Shown piece by piece: positions 1 through 7,906 of a stretch of DNA of 64,000 nt. Origin of the DNA: CAVQRB01 sp963715055 (GTDB taxonomy: Bacteria > Pseudomonadota > Alphaproteobacteria > Rhodobacterales > Rhodobacteraceae); NCBI GenBank assembly GCA_963715055.1, contig CAVQRB010000011.1, positions 14,450-78,449 of the forward strand, in the 5' to 3' direction. Positions within the stretch are counted from its first letter, which is position 1. Each line of letters opens with the position of its first letter. The position numbers and the translations under genes were made by a program. Under the pieces are notes generated by a model. It saw only the letters and a program-made list of their open reading frames with translations. It ran no database searches and was not told the DNA's origin.

Positions 1-874
1 CGTGATCGCGAACTTCGTCGTAGTAGTTCGGGTCCGCGACGTTGATGACGATCAGGGCGACGATGGGGAAGGCAGAGAGGAACTTGCCCGACCATTTCGC
101 TTCCGCGGTGATCGCCTTGACGCGGCGGAAGAGCCGGAAACGCGCGCGGATCACCTTGGCGAGGCCTGCGAGGATCTCGGCGAGGTTGCCGCCCGATTGC
201 TGCTGGATCGAGACCGCCACGGCGAGGAAGCGCAGATCCTGCATGTCGAGGCGCTCGGCCATATCCTTGAGCGCATCGCCGACATCGCGGCCATAGGCCG
301 ATTCGTCCGCGATCATGCCGAATTCCGACGCCAGCGGGTCCTTGACCTCCTTGGAGACGATCTGGATCGCGGAGGAAAAGGGATGGCCGACGCGCAGCGA
401 GCGCACCATCAGTTCCACCGCATCGGGCAGTTGTTCCTCGATCATGCCAAGGCGCTTGCTCGCCTTGGACGAGATCCAGAAGTAGACGGCGCTGACGCCG
501 ATGCCGATGGAGAGCAGGATGCGCACGGGGACTTCCGTCGCGGTGCCTACGGTCAGACCGAGAAAGGCCACCAGGCTGAGCCCTGCCATGATCATCACAA
601 GCTGGCGTGGCGAGAAGGCGATCGCGGCCTTCTGCGCCTTTTCGGCCAGCAGCGAGTAGAGCGGGATGGAGCGCGATTTCATGTGCTGCTGCATTTCCTT
701 GCGCAGCTTTTCGAGCACTTCCTCGCGGCCCGTGCCCTTGTCGAGCATCTCGAGGCGGCGGTTGACGCGGCTGTTGAGGCTGATCGACTTGCCGAAGGTG
801 ACGAGATAGAGCCCTTCGACGAGCACCAGTACCCCGATGAAGATCAGGCCGTAGATGATTGGTTCAATGCTCAT
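1..874 (-). CDS. tadB: TadB-like type II/IV secretion F-domain membrane protein (partial)
   Basis: This is an inner-membrane platform protein of the Tad/Flp pilus, which works with the CpaF ATPase. The minus-strand frame from the ATG at 874 begins MSIEPIIYGLIFIGVLVLVE, a membrane segment, followed by a basic cytoplasmic stretch, a second membrane segment, and a T2SSF-type region (LPDAVELMVRSLRVGH, then a SIQQQSGGNLAEIL motif typical of the family). It is open at the window edge, so the C-terminal membrane segments are missing. It starts 11 bases after the cpaF stop, so it is in the same operon. The family assignment is firm; the choice of TadB over TadC rests on its position directly after cpaF. 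Confidence 0.9.
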   Translation of the reverse strand, partial: MSIEPIIYGLIFIGVLVLVEGLYLVTFGKSISLNSRVNRRLEMLDKGTGREEVLEKLRKEMQQHMKSRSIPLYSLLAEKAQKAAIAFSPRQLVMIMAGLSLVAFLGLTVGTATEVPVRILLSIGIGVSAVYFWISSKASKRLGMIEEQLPDAVELMVRSLRVGHPFSSAIQIVSKEVKDPLASEFGMIADESAYGRDVGDALKDMAERLDMQDLRFLAVAVSIQQQSGGNLAEILAGLAKVIRARFRLFRRVKAITAEAKWSGKFLSAFPIVALIVINVADPNYYDEVRDH

Positions 875-885
875 GGTCCCGGTCC

Positions 886-2325
886 TTATTGTGCGGCGAT
901 GGGTTCATAGATGGAGGCGGGCAGGTCATAGCCCCACATGCGGAATCGTTCCGCATAGGCGCTGCGCACGCCCGTGGCCGTGAAATGGCCGATGATCTTG
1001 TTGTCAGGCGTGAGGCCGACGCGCTGGTAGCGGAAGATTTCCTGCATCGAGATGACCTCGCCCTCCATCCCGGTGATCTCGGTGATCGAGGTCATGCGGC
1101 GCGAGCCGTCCTGCAGGCGCGAGGCCTGCACGATCAGGTTCACGGCGGAGGAGATCTGCGAGCGCATGGCCTTCAGCGGCATTTCGATCCCGGCCATGGC
1201 GATCATGTTCTCCAGACGGGAGATGCCGTCGCGGGCGGAGTTGGCGTGGATCGTGGTCATCGAGCCGTCGTGGCCGGTGTTCATGGCCTGCAACATGTCG
1301 ATCACTTCCTCGCCGCGGGTCTCGCCGACGATGATTCGGTCGGGGCGCATCCGCAGGGCGTTCTTGAGACAGTCGCGTGGGCTGACCTCGCCCTTGCCCT
1401 CGACGTTGGGCGGGCGGCTTTCCATCCGGCCCACGTGGATCTGCTGGAGCTGGAGTTCCGCGGTATCCTCGATGGTCAGGATGCGTTCGGCGTTGTCGAT
1501 GAAGGAGGAGAGCGCGTTGAGCGTGGTGGTCTTGCCCGAGCCCGTACCGCCCGAGACGATGATGTTGAGCCGCGTGGCCACGGCGGCCTGAAGATAGGCG
1601 GCCATTTCCTCGGTGAAGGCGCCGAATGCCACCAGATCGTCGATGCCGAGCTTGTCCTTCTTGAATTTCCGGATCGAGACGAGCGAGCCGTCCACCGCGA
1701 CGGGTGGCACCATGGCGTTGAAACGCGAACCGTCCTTGAGACGGGCGTCGACATAGGGGTTCGATTCGTCGACGCGCCGGCCCACGGCGGAAACGATCTT
1801 GTCGATGATCCGCAGCAGGTGCCGCTCGTCCTTGAAGGTGACATCGGTGAGTTCGAGCTTGCCTGAGCGTTCCACGAAGATCTGCTGCGGGCCGTTGACA
1901 AGGATGTCGTTGACCGTGTCGTCCTTGAGCAGGGTTTCGAGCGGACCGAGGCCGGTCACCTCGTCGTAGAGCTCCGAGGTCAGGGTCTGGCGGTCCTCGC
2001 GGTTGAGAACGATGCTGCGCTCTTCCAGGAATTCTCCGGCGATGGCGCTGATCTCCTGGCGCAGATCCTGTTCGGTGGCATGTTCAAGGGCGGCGAGGTT
2101 CAGGTTGTCGAGCAGTACCCGGTGCAGGTCGAGCTTGATCTCGCCCATCCGCTCCTTGCGCTTCTTTTCCTTGTCCATCGGCGTGACCTGGGCCGGCGCC
2201 GCCTGTGGCGCCTTGCGCGTGACGGTCGGCGTGACCGGTTTGGCGGCGGAGATATCGGTCACCGGCGCTGCCTTGGGCGCTCCGGTGGGCGGTGTGCTCG
2301 AGGGTTTCTTGTACTTGGAGAACAT
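886..2325 (-). CDS. cpaF: CpaF/TadA pilus assembly ATPase
   Basis: This hexameric secretion ATPase powers Flp pilus assembly at the inner membrane. The 479-residue product has a Pro/Ala-rich N-terminal linker (about 1-50) and a typical GspE-family core: Walker A GGTGSGKTT at about 259-267, an Asp box TIEDTAEL near 284, Walker B RIIVGETRGEE near 330-340 and a His box HDGSMTTIHAN near 352-362. All catalytic motifs are present. It lies 20 bases downstream of cpaE and 11 bases upstream of tadB on the same strand, consistent with one transcript. Confidence 0.96.
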   Translation of the reverse strand: MFSKYKKPSSTPPTGAPKAAPVTDISAAKPVTPTVTRKAPQAAPAQVTPMDKEKKRKERMGEIKLDLHRVLLDNLNLAALEHATEQDLRQEISAIAGEFLEERSIVLNREDRQTLTSELYDEVTGLGPLETLLKDDTVNDILVNGPQQIFVERSGKLELTDVTFKDERHLLRIIDKIVSAVGRRVDESNPYVDARLKDGSRFNAMVPPVAVDGSLVSIRKFKKDKLGIDDLVAFGAFTEEMAAYLQAAVATRLNIIVSGGTGSGKTTTLNALSSFIDNAERILTIEDTAELQLQQIHVGRMESRPPNVEGKGEVSPRDCLKNALRMRPDRIIVGETRGEEVIDMLQAMNTGHDGSMTTIHANSARDGISRLENMIAMAGIEMPLKAMRSQISSAVNLIVQASRLQDGSRRMTSITEITGMEGEVISMQEIFRYQRVGLTPDNKIIGHFTATGVRSAYAERFRMWGYDLPASIYEPIAAQ

Positions 2326-2345
2326 GCTTGATTTCCTTCGTCGGA

Positions 2346-3578
2346 TCAGGCGGCTTTGACATCTTTACTGTTCAACTGGTGGATCGAGGTCGCGAGTTTC
2401 GCGATCTCGCGCCGCAGCGGGTTCTTCGGGGCCGACATGGCCAGCGGAAGGCCATGGTCTCCCCCTTGCGTGATCGGCTTGCCGCCGTCGGGCATATGCA
2501 CGTCGATCGAGATGCCGAGCAATTCCGCCATGCGCTTGACCCGCGATTTCCCGGAAAGATCGGTGAATTTCGGAGCGCGGTTCATGACGTAGCGAAGCTT
2601 TTCGACAGGCAGTTCCTCGGATTGCAGGGCCCGCTTGAAACGCAGCGTGTTCTGGGCCGACCGCATGTCGAGTTCGATCGTGGCGAAATAGACATGCGCC
2701 GTGTTCAGCACTGCTTCGGACCAGGACACGAGCGTGGAGGGCATGTCGATCACCACGTAGTCGAAATGCCGCCTTGCCGCCTTGAGCACCCGGTTGATGT
2801 CCTCGGAAGACACCAGATCGAGCGGCAGCATCTCCATCGGAGCGGTCAGCACCTGTAGCTTGTCCTCATAGCTGAGCAGGGACTGGCCGAAAATCTCGTC
2901 GTCCATGTTCTCGGTATCCGACAGCATGTCGTAGACCGCCTCGCGCCGCGGCAGGTCGAGATAGGTGGCAACCGCACCGTATTGCAGGTCCAGATCGAGC
3001 AGGCAGACGGTCGCCTCCTCGCCCTTGGCCATCGTCGCCAGTTCCCAGGCCAGATTGACGGCCAGCGTCGTCGCACCGGTACCGCCCGCGAGGCCATGCA
3101 CGACGATCACGGCACCTTCCTTGTGGTTGCCCGAATTCAGCATCGGGGCCTGTGTGGCGGCGGGCAGGGCATCGGCGGCGCGGACGCGCTCGATCGCCTC
3201 GGAAAGCTCGTTCTCGGGCAGCGGGTAGGGGACAAACTCGTCAGCGCCCTGACGCAGCAGCGAATGCAGCGAGGCGGGTGTCACGTCCTCCGCGATCAGG
3301 ATGACCTTGATCTTTCGCCGCTTGGCCTGGGTGATGATCTCGCCCAGCAGCGGCAGGTTGTCTTCATCGGTTTCATCGATCGCAAGGGCAATGAATTCAA
3401 GTGCTTGAGCTTCCGGTTGTCCGAAAAACGCCAGGGCTTCGGCAAATCCGAGATCCCCCCAGCTCTCTCCCAACGCCATTTCCATGTCTTCGATCAGCAA
3501 ATCGAAGTTCTGAACGTCGCGACTGACCGTGCAGGCCACAATCAGCGATGTGTCAGGTTTCGGCGGTGTACTGCTCAT
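2346..3578 (-). CDS. cpaE: CpaE/TadZ-like pilus localisation ATPase
   Basis: This is a ParA/MinD-superfamily protein that positions the Tad machinery. Residues about 10-135 form a receiver-like fold without an evident phosphorylation pocket. The ATPase domain begins near 155 with a deviant P-loop (GLAGGTGATT, about 162-171) in which the usual signature lysines are missing, followed by the LLDLDLQYG motif near 193-201. Loss of the lysine is seen in other TadZ/CpaE proteins and suggests weak or no ATP hydrolysis (inference). It sits between the small lipoprotein and cpaF in the tad operon. The start ATG at 3578 has no strong competitor. Confidence 0.92.
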   Translation of the reverse strand: MSSTPPKPDTSLIVACTVSRDVQNFDLLIEDMEMALGESWGDLGFAEALAFFGQPEAQALEFIALAIDETDEDNLPLLGEIITQAKRRKIKVILIAEDVTPASLHSLLRQGADEFVPYPLPENELSEAIERVRAADALPAATQAPMLNSGNHKEGAVIVVHGLAGGTGATTLAVNLAWELATMAKGEEATVCLLDLDLQYGAVATYLDLPRREAVYDMLSDTENMDDEIFGQSLLSYEDKLQVLTAPMEMLPLDLVSSEDINRVLKAARRHFDYVVIDMPSTLVSWSEAVLNTAHVYFATIELDMRSAQNTLRFKRALQSEELPVEKLRYVMNRAPKFTDLSGKSRVKRMAELLGISIDVHMPDGGKPITQGGDHGLPLAMSAPKNPLRREIAKLATSIHQLNSKDVKAA

Positions 3579-3757
3579 TGCCTCGTCATCCTTTTCCCAA
3601 GGGCGAGGCAGCTACCGGCGTATGGTATTGATCATCCCACCGTGGACCGCGATCGCCCAGGCCCGGCAAACTCCGCCGGACATAAGTGTCCCAATGGAGG
3701 GAAAATCGCAGTCAACTTGGGCAAGATTAGGGCTTAATCCGCCCAATTGTTGGATAT

Positions 3758-4225
3758 CTAGACACAATAGCCGCGATATTCGCGGCTTTGTGGTCGTTCA
3801 GTTTTTTCGGGAAGAGGTTGGGAGTGAAGAATAGAGCCCTGAGGCTCTATTCTGTTGTCGCTTCGTCCACGGTCGCCCGCTTGCACTGCCGAGCCGATAT
3901 AATCGCGGTAGACGACCGCCGCATATTTTCCGTCGAGACGCCCGTCGCAATAGACACGGTAAACCGGATTTGCCGGTGTGCTCTCCGGGTCGAGCACCAC
4001 AACCGGATCACCAAGGGTGGTACCGGCCTTGCCGGCGTATCTGCCGGACCCGAAGGCACCGGTATTGGTGCAGGTCTGTGCAACAAGGTTCTGCACAGTC
4101 GCATTGCCGAACCCGCCGGTATCGTCGAGTTCGTAGCCCGCGGGCCTGTCGCAGGCGGCAAGGGCGAGCGCCCCGATCATCAGGAGACCGGCGGATTGCG
4201 CGTTGCGTATTCTCAGCTGTGTCAT
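3758..4225 (-). CDS. Small lipoprotein of the tad locus (CpaD position)
   Basis: The N-terminus carries a lipobox (LALAAC) after a hydrophobic stretch, so this is an outer- or inner-membrane lipoprotein of about 16 kDa. The segment RPAGYELDDTGGFGNATVQN resembles the start of lipoproteins seen at the CpaD position in Roseobacter tad loci, but no OmpA or CpaD domain is evident. It starts 4 bases after the cpaC stop. The last ~30 codons run through two hairpins (3828-3853 and 3769-3787). Another reading frame ends at 3847, exactly where the first hairpin begins, with the tail KRATVDEATTE. A single extra base near 3880 could therefore have displaced the true C-terminus. Function unknown. Confidence 0.7.
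   Translation of the reverse strand: MTQLRIRNAQSAGLLMIGALALAACDRPAGYELDDTGGFGNATVQNLVAQTCTNTGAFGSGRYAGKAGTTLGDPVVVLDPESTPANPVYRVYCDGRLDGKYAAVVYRDYIGSAVQAGDRGRSDNRIEPQGSILHSQPLPEKTERPQSREYRGYCV
3769..3787. repeat. Perfect 8-bp stem hairpin downstream of lipoprotein gene
   Basis: Arms AGCCGCGA and TCGCGGCT flank a 3-nt loop. It lies just before the annotated stop of the lipoprotein frame and ahead of the 179-bp gap to cpaE. Otherwise the gap 3579-3757 shows no recognisable gene; it may hold a promoter for cpaE-cpaF-tadB. Confidence 0.45.
3828..3853. terminator. Perfect 11-bp stem hairpin at 3' end of lipoprotein gene
   Basis: Arms AGAATAGAGCC and GGCTCTATTCT are perfect complements around a CTGA loop. 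The hairpin has no long T-tract on either strand, so it may be a weak terminator or an mRNA-processing or stability hairpin between the upstream and downstream halves of the tad operon. A second perfect hairpin (arms AGCCGCGA and TCGCGGCT, 3769-3787) follows on the leftward transcript. Confidence 0.5.
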
Positions 4226-4229
4226 CTGA

Positions 4230-5666
4230 TCACTCCATCACATAGCCGTAGGAACCGCTGAAGTCCTGCTTGGCGACTTCACCGGCAGCACCCTTTAAGG
4301 GCCGCTTGGGATCCTGTGTGACCCGGCCGAAGAGGAAGAGATCCTTCTCCGACGGCGGGACGATCCGGTCCGTCGGCAGGGCAAGCGCCTCGCCACGGGT
4401 CGGCGTCACGAGATGGGCGGTGACGATGATCACGAGCTCGGTCTGGCTGCGCTGGTATTCCGCGCTGCGGAAGAGCGCACCGAGCACCGGGATGTCACCG
4501 AGCCAGGGTACCTGCGACGTCGCGTCATTGAAGTCGTCCTGCAGCAGGCCGGCGATGGCGAAGCTTTCGCCGTCACGCATCTCCACCGTGGTCGAGGTTT
4601 CTCGCCGGGTGAAGGCGTCGATCTGGAAACCGCCGCCGAGCGTCGCGCCATTCGCAGGATCGAGCGAGGAGACCGCCGCCGAGAGTTGCAGGTTGATCAG
4701 ATCGCCGTCGACGACCCTCGGCACGAAGTTGAGCTCGATCCCGAAGGGTTTGAACTCCACGCTGATCTCGCCTTCATCCTGTGCGACCGGCACGGGATAT
4801 TCGCCGCCGGCGAGGAAATTCGCCTCCTGGCCGGAGAGGGCGACGAGGTTCGGCTCCGCAAGGAACCGGACCGCGCCTTTCTGTTCGAGCGCTTCCAGCA
4901 GGATGCCCACCTGCGTGGAGCCGATGTTGAAGCCGAAGGTCACGGCACCGCCATCGCCACCGGTCGGAACACCGCCGCCGATGATGCCACCGACGCCGCC
5001 CGGCAGGAGGCCGGTGCCAGTTGCCGCGGATCCGCCGGCTGTGCTGCCCACGGCATTCCGGGCCGCCAGCGAGGCACTGAGCGATTTCGAAACGGTCCGG
5101 TTCATTTCCGCGAAGCGCACTTTCAGCATGACTTGCTGGACGCCGCCCACGCTCATCAGGTTCGAGACGCGGTCGGGCGCATATCTTTGCGCCAGTTCAA
5201 GCGCCTTGCTCAGCTTCTGGCTGCTCGAGACCGTGCCCGAGAGGACGATCCCGTCATTCGCGGTCCGCACTTCGACATTCTCGCCGGGCAGGATCTGCTG
5301 CAGGCGTTCCTTGAACTCGGTCACGTCGGGTGCGACGCGCACATCGACATTGGTGATCAACTGTCCGGTCGCGTCCAGAAGCGTCAGCGTCGTCATCCCG
5401 GGCGTCTTGCCCAGCACATAGATGCTGCGATCCGAGAGCGAGGAGATATCGGCGATGCCGGGGTTCGCGATGCTCAGCTCCGCGAAGGGTATCTCGCTTT
5501 CCACGACAACCGCACGGTTCATCGGCACATCGAGCGCCTTGTTGGTGCCTTTTGCCACCACGCGCAATGTATCGGCCTTGGCGGGGGCCGGTGACATAAG
5601 TGCCAACGAACTCACGCTCAGTGTCAGCCCCAGGAGGGCCGCCTTCAAAATTCCATCGATTTTCAT
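4230..5666 (-). CDS. cpaC: CpaC/RcpA secretin of the Tad pilus
   Basis: This is the outer-membrane secretin channel through which the Flp pilus exits. The 478-residue product has a signal peptide (cleavage near SPAPAKA), a pilus-assembly N-terminal domain (about 35-105), a BON/N1-like domain (about 110-180) and the secretin domain with the conserved VPWLGDIPVLGALFR motif near residue 400. A Gly-rich insertion (about 210-250) precedes the secretin core. It has its own 190-bp upstream gap after the cpaB terminator, which suggests separate transcription from cpaB. The family is certain; the start at 5666 fits the signal peptide. Confidence 0.95.
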   Translation of the reverse strand: MKIDGILKAALLGLTLSVSSLALMSPAPAKADTLRVVAKGTNKALDVPMNRAVVVESEIPFAELSIANPGIADISSLSDRSIYVLGKTPGMTTLTLLDATGQLITNVDVRVAPDVTEFKERLQQILPGENVEVRTANDGIVLSGTVSSSQKLSKALELAQRYAPDRVSNLMSVGGVQQVMLKVRFAEMNRTVSKSLSASLAARNAVGSTAGGSAATGTGLLPGGVGGIIGGGVPTGGDGGAVTFGFNIGSTQVGILLEALEQKGAVRFLAEPNLVALSGQEANFLAGGEYPVPVAQDEGEISVEFKPFGIELNFVPRVVDGDLINLQLSAAVSSLDPANGATLGGGFQIDAFTRRETSTTVEMRDGESFAIAGLLQDDFNDATSQVPWLGDIPVLGALFRSAEYQRSQTELVIIVTAHLVTPTRGEALALPTDRIVPPSEKDLFLFGRVTQDPKRPLKGAAGEVAKQDFSGSYGYVME

Positions 5667-5802
5667 GTGACCTGCCCTTTTTGATCACTGCTCATTTACG
5701 TCGGGTCTTGATGCCCGGATGGAGGCACTCTGCGTCGGTTTTGGTTTTTTTGCAAGAATCAATGGGTTCTGGCGCAGTGTTTATGTGGATAAATGGCAAC
5801 AC

Positions 5803-5842
5803 GTAAAAATGGAAGCGGGCCCCGCGAAGGTCGTGGGGCCCG
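5803..5842 (-). terminator. Rho-independent terminator after cpaB
   Basis: On the minus strand, arms CGGGCCCC and GGGGCCCG form a perfect 8-bp GC stem (5816-5842), followed by a short T-rich stretch (ATTTTTA, 5804-5810). It stands about 20 bases after the inferred end of cpaB. It would stop flp-cpaB transcripts before cpaC, splitting the pilus locus into two units. The gap 5667-5802 beyond it holds no gene and probably contains the cpaC promoter. Confidence 0.75.
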
Positions 5843-5862
5843 TCTAACGAATTGGTTTCGTT

Positions 5863-6699
5863 TCAGTTTGTGCAAGGGATCGGGATCGAGACGACCTCTG
5901 CGCCACGGCGGGTCCGGATGGCAGCAGGTGCGCTCCGCGGGTGCGGCCTGAACGGGTGCCGCGACCTCAAGACCGAGAAGCGAGACCTGATCGACCTCGA
6001 TATTGGAGACCACGGTGTCGTCGCCCGCGCCGACCAGCGACAGCGAAAGGTTCCCGGTGGACTGCGCCTGCGCGAGGGACGCGACCTGTACCGGCGTGGC
6101 CGCGACGGTCACGGTTCTTGCGATGCGGGCACCGTCGATCATGTCGTCGGTCTGGTCGACGGCGATCAGACTGATCGAGTCCTCGATCAGCTTGGTCACG
6201 TCGTTGCCATTGGCCTGGCCGGACCAGTAGATATCGACCCGGTCGCCTGGACGCAGGAAGCCCGACACGCCGCTGGCCACGTCCACCTTGATCGCGAAGG
6301 CGCGCATGCCTTTTTCAAGGCGTGTCGTCAGACCGATGTCCTCGCCGGGGCCGGTGACCTTGACGTTCATGATCGCCTCGCCCTTCTCCATCGGACGGAC
6401 GACCAACCTGGGCTTCTTGTTGTCTTCGGGAAAGAGTTCGCCAGATCGGTGAAGCTGCCTTCGGGAATAGCATCGAGGGGCCAGCGAACGACGCGCACGT
6501 CCTCTGCTTTCAGCGGCTCGCTGTAGTTCAGCGTGCGTGTTGCCACAAAGACCTCGCCGGTCGGAACGATCTGACGTTCCCTCTCCTGAGCGGCGGCCAG
6601 TTCCTGTTGATAGGTGCCGATGTAGTTCTTCGCCATGTGCACTGCCCCACCGGCAAGTGCCAGTCCGGCCAGTAGGACCAATCCGAATACCATTCGCAT
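5863..6699 (-). pseudogene. cpaB: cpaB (Flp pilus assembly), two frame breaks
   Basis: CpaB/RcpC is a periplasmic SAF-domain protein of the Tad pilus. The start at 6699 (MRMVFGLVLLAGLALAGG, membrane anchor, with GAGG as ribosome site) is good. The frame is lost near residue 87: after FTDL one G appears missing from a GGG run (near 6440), since the next frame continues with ELFPEDNKKPRLVVRPMEKG. That frame covers the SAF region and a typical middle part, then loses phase again near 5925, where one extra T after ACCTGC hides the expected end CAIRTRRGAEVVSIPIPCTN with a stop at 5863. Two compensable single-base changes in one gene point to sequence error or a recent null allele. Reading the joined frames gives a normal-length CpaB. 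Confidence 0.8.
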
Positions 6700-6910
6700 G
6701 ATGTTACCTCATTTTCTGCAAGGCCCGACGCAGATCCGGCCAATTCTCAAATGTTCTGCCAACAGATTGTGGCGATTTGGGGATCAACAGGTGTTCGCAG
6801 CACGGCTTTTACGCTTTTTCGAGACAATCAGAGTATAATTGTTCCATCGGTGCGCCTTCGACGAGTACGGATGACCGGCACACTGCGGGTGACGGCCTCG
6901 CCGGATGAAA

Positions 6911-6949
6911 CGAGCCGCCTCATGCAGTGCACGGGCGGCTCGCTTTTTT
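6911..6949. terminator. Hairpin terminator between flp and cpaB
   Basis: Arms CGAGCCGCC (6911-6919) and GGCGGCTCG (6934-6942) form a 9-bp GC-rich stem followed on the plus strand by CTTTTTT. On the minus strand only TTT follows. The strong T-tract faces rightward although no rightward gene precedes it. It may act on both strands: an attenuator after the flp pilin mRNA (which would explain abundant pilin and low cpaB) and a block to antisense transcription. The rest of 6700-6970 shows no gene. Confidence 0.7.
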
Positions 6950-6970
6950 CATGCCGGTGTTGTTGGTTGC

Positions 6971-7183
6971 CTACTCTGAGGACGGTCCACTTAGCGTGAG
7001 CCCGCCTCCTACAGGTTGACCTTCAAGGAAGGTCTTCGTGTTTTCGGTAACCTCAGCGGACCCCCCCTTCAGTTCGACGACAAGCGCCGTCGCAAGTCCT
7101 ACAACAGCAGCCGTCAAGACCACCCAGTCTACGGTAACAGCCCCGGCCTCGTCTTCCATGAAATTTTTCAGTTTCTGCAACAT
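6971..7183 (-). CDS. flp: Flp family type IVb pilin
   Basis: This is a small major or minor pilin subunit. The ATG at 7183 gives MLQKLKNFMEDEAG followed by AVTVDWVVLTAAVVGLATAL, the hydrophobic pilin helix; the prepilin peptidase should cut after the Gly, leaving Asp at position +5 where Glu is usual. The C-terminus has GQPVGGGLTLSG, nearly the same as the neighbouring pilin. A TTG 15 bases upstream could also start translation. It lies downstream of the second pilin and upstream of the hairpin at 6911-6949. Confidence 0.9.
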   Translation of the reverse strand: MLQKLKNFMEDEAGAVTVDWVVLTAAVVGLATALVVELKGGSAEVTENTKTFLEGQPVGGGLTLSGPSSE

Positions 7184-7298
7184 GGGTATGACTTTCAACT
7201 AAGAACCTTTGATCGGTCCGGGTAACAACAGGGGCCGTGCTCAGATCAGTGAAAACGGCCCCCGGAACTCTCAGGCGTCCAAGGTTGGACTGTCGCTA

Positions 7299-7547
7299 TT
7301 ATTCGGTAACGACTACTTCGCCGCCGCCGTCGCCTTCGCCACCAGCGCCGCCGCCAAGCGTCAGTCCGCCACCGACAGTCTGGCTTGTCAGGAAGGTCGA
7401 GGTGTTCGCGGTCAGGCCGGTCGCGCCGGTCTGGATGGACGAGTAGGCGGCGATCGCCAGGCCGACAACAGCAGCTGTCAGCACAACCCAGTCAACGGTG
7501 ACTGCGCCGTCTTCGTCGTTACGGAAGTTTTTGATAAAGTTCATCAT
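7299..7547 (-). CDS. flp: Flp family type IVb pilin (second copy)
   Basis: A paralogue of the adjacent pilin: MMNFIKNFRNDEDG then AVTVDWVVLTAAVVGLAIAA, with prepilin cleavage expected after the Gly. The C-terminal half contains SQTVGGGLTLGG and a Gly-rich tail ending EVVVTE. The start ATGATG at 7547/7544 is preceded by GGAGGG at the right spacing, so the longer upstream frame is not used. It is the first gene of the leftward pilus locus and is probably the highly expressed pilin (inference). Confidence 0.9.
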   Translation of the reverse strand: MMNFIKNFRNDEDGAVTVDWVVLTAAVVGLAIAAYSSIQTGATGLTANTSTFLTSQTVGGGLTLGGGAGGEGDGGGEVVVTE

Positions 7548-7680
7548 GGTATGTCCCTCCAGAGGATCATTGGGTTTTAACGTACTAACCTTGCCGTCCT
7601 GGGTGGCCGTTTCTCTCGCTGTGGCCTGTCCGACTTGGTATGACGTTATATAGCCAAGGGATTGGGGCATGAATTTGGCG

Positions 7681-7738
7681 GCAAATGTGACATTTGCATC
7701 GCGCCCTAAAAAAACTGCCAGAAAATGGGTAAACCCAT
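7681..7738. promoter_or_regulatory. Two palindromes in the flp / transglycosylase divergent promoter region
   Basis: The 359-bp gap 7548-7906 between the divergent flp and transglycosylase genes is AT-rich. It holds a perfect inverted repeat GCAAATG-TGA-CATTTGC (7681-7697) and another, ATGGGT-AA-ACCCAT (7725-7738), followed by a very AT-rich block (7739-7770). These look like regulator-binding sites for one or both promoters. No specific regulator can be named. Confidence 0.5.
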
Positions 7739-7906
7739 GAATTTCATAATTAAAAAAATTTAATTTTGTTTACGGACGGTTAAGTCCGGGGCTGATTATG
7801 GCAATCGCGCCGCCTAAACGGCTCGGATTCTCTGGTTTCGCGACTCGAATTCTGCGATCATGCAAGTCAAAGCGCGAAAAAAGATAACAAAGCGTGAGCA
7901 GGTAAA

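Noticed and set aside
2..910. 302-codon plus-strand frame at the left edge
   Set aside because: It is the antisense of tadB, whose minus-strand translation has clear family motifs.
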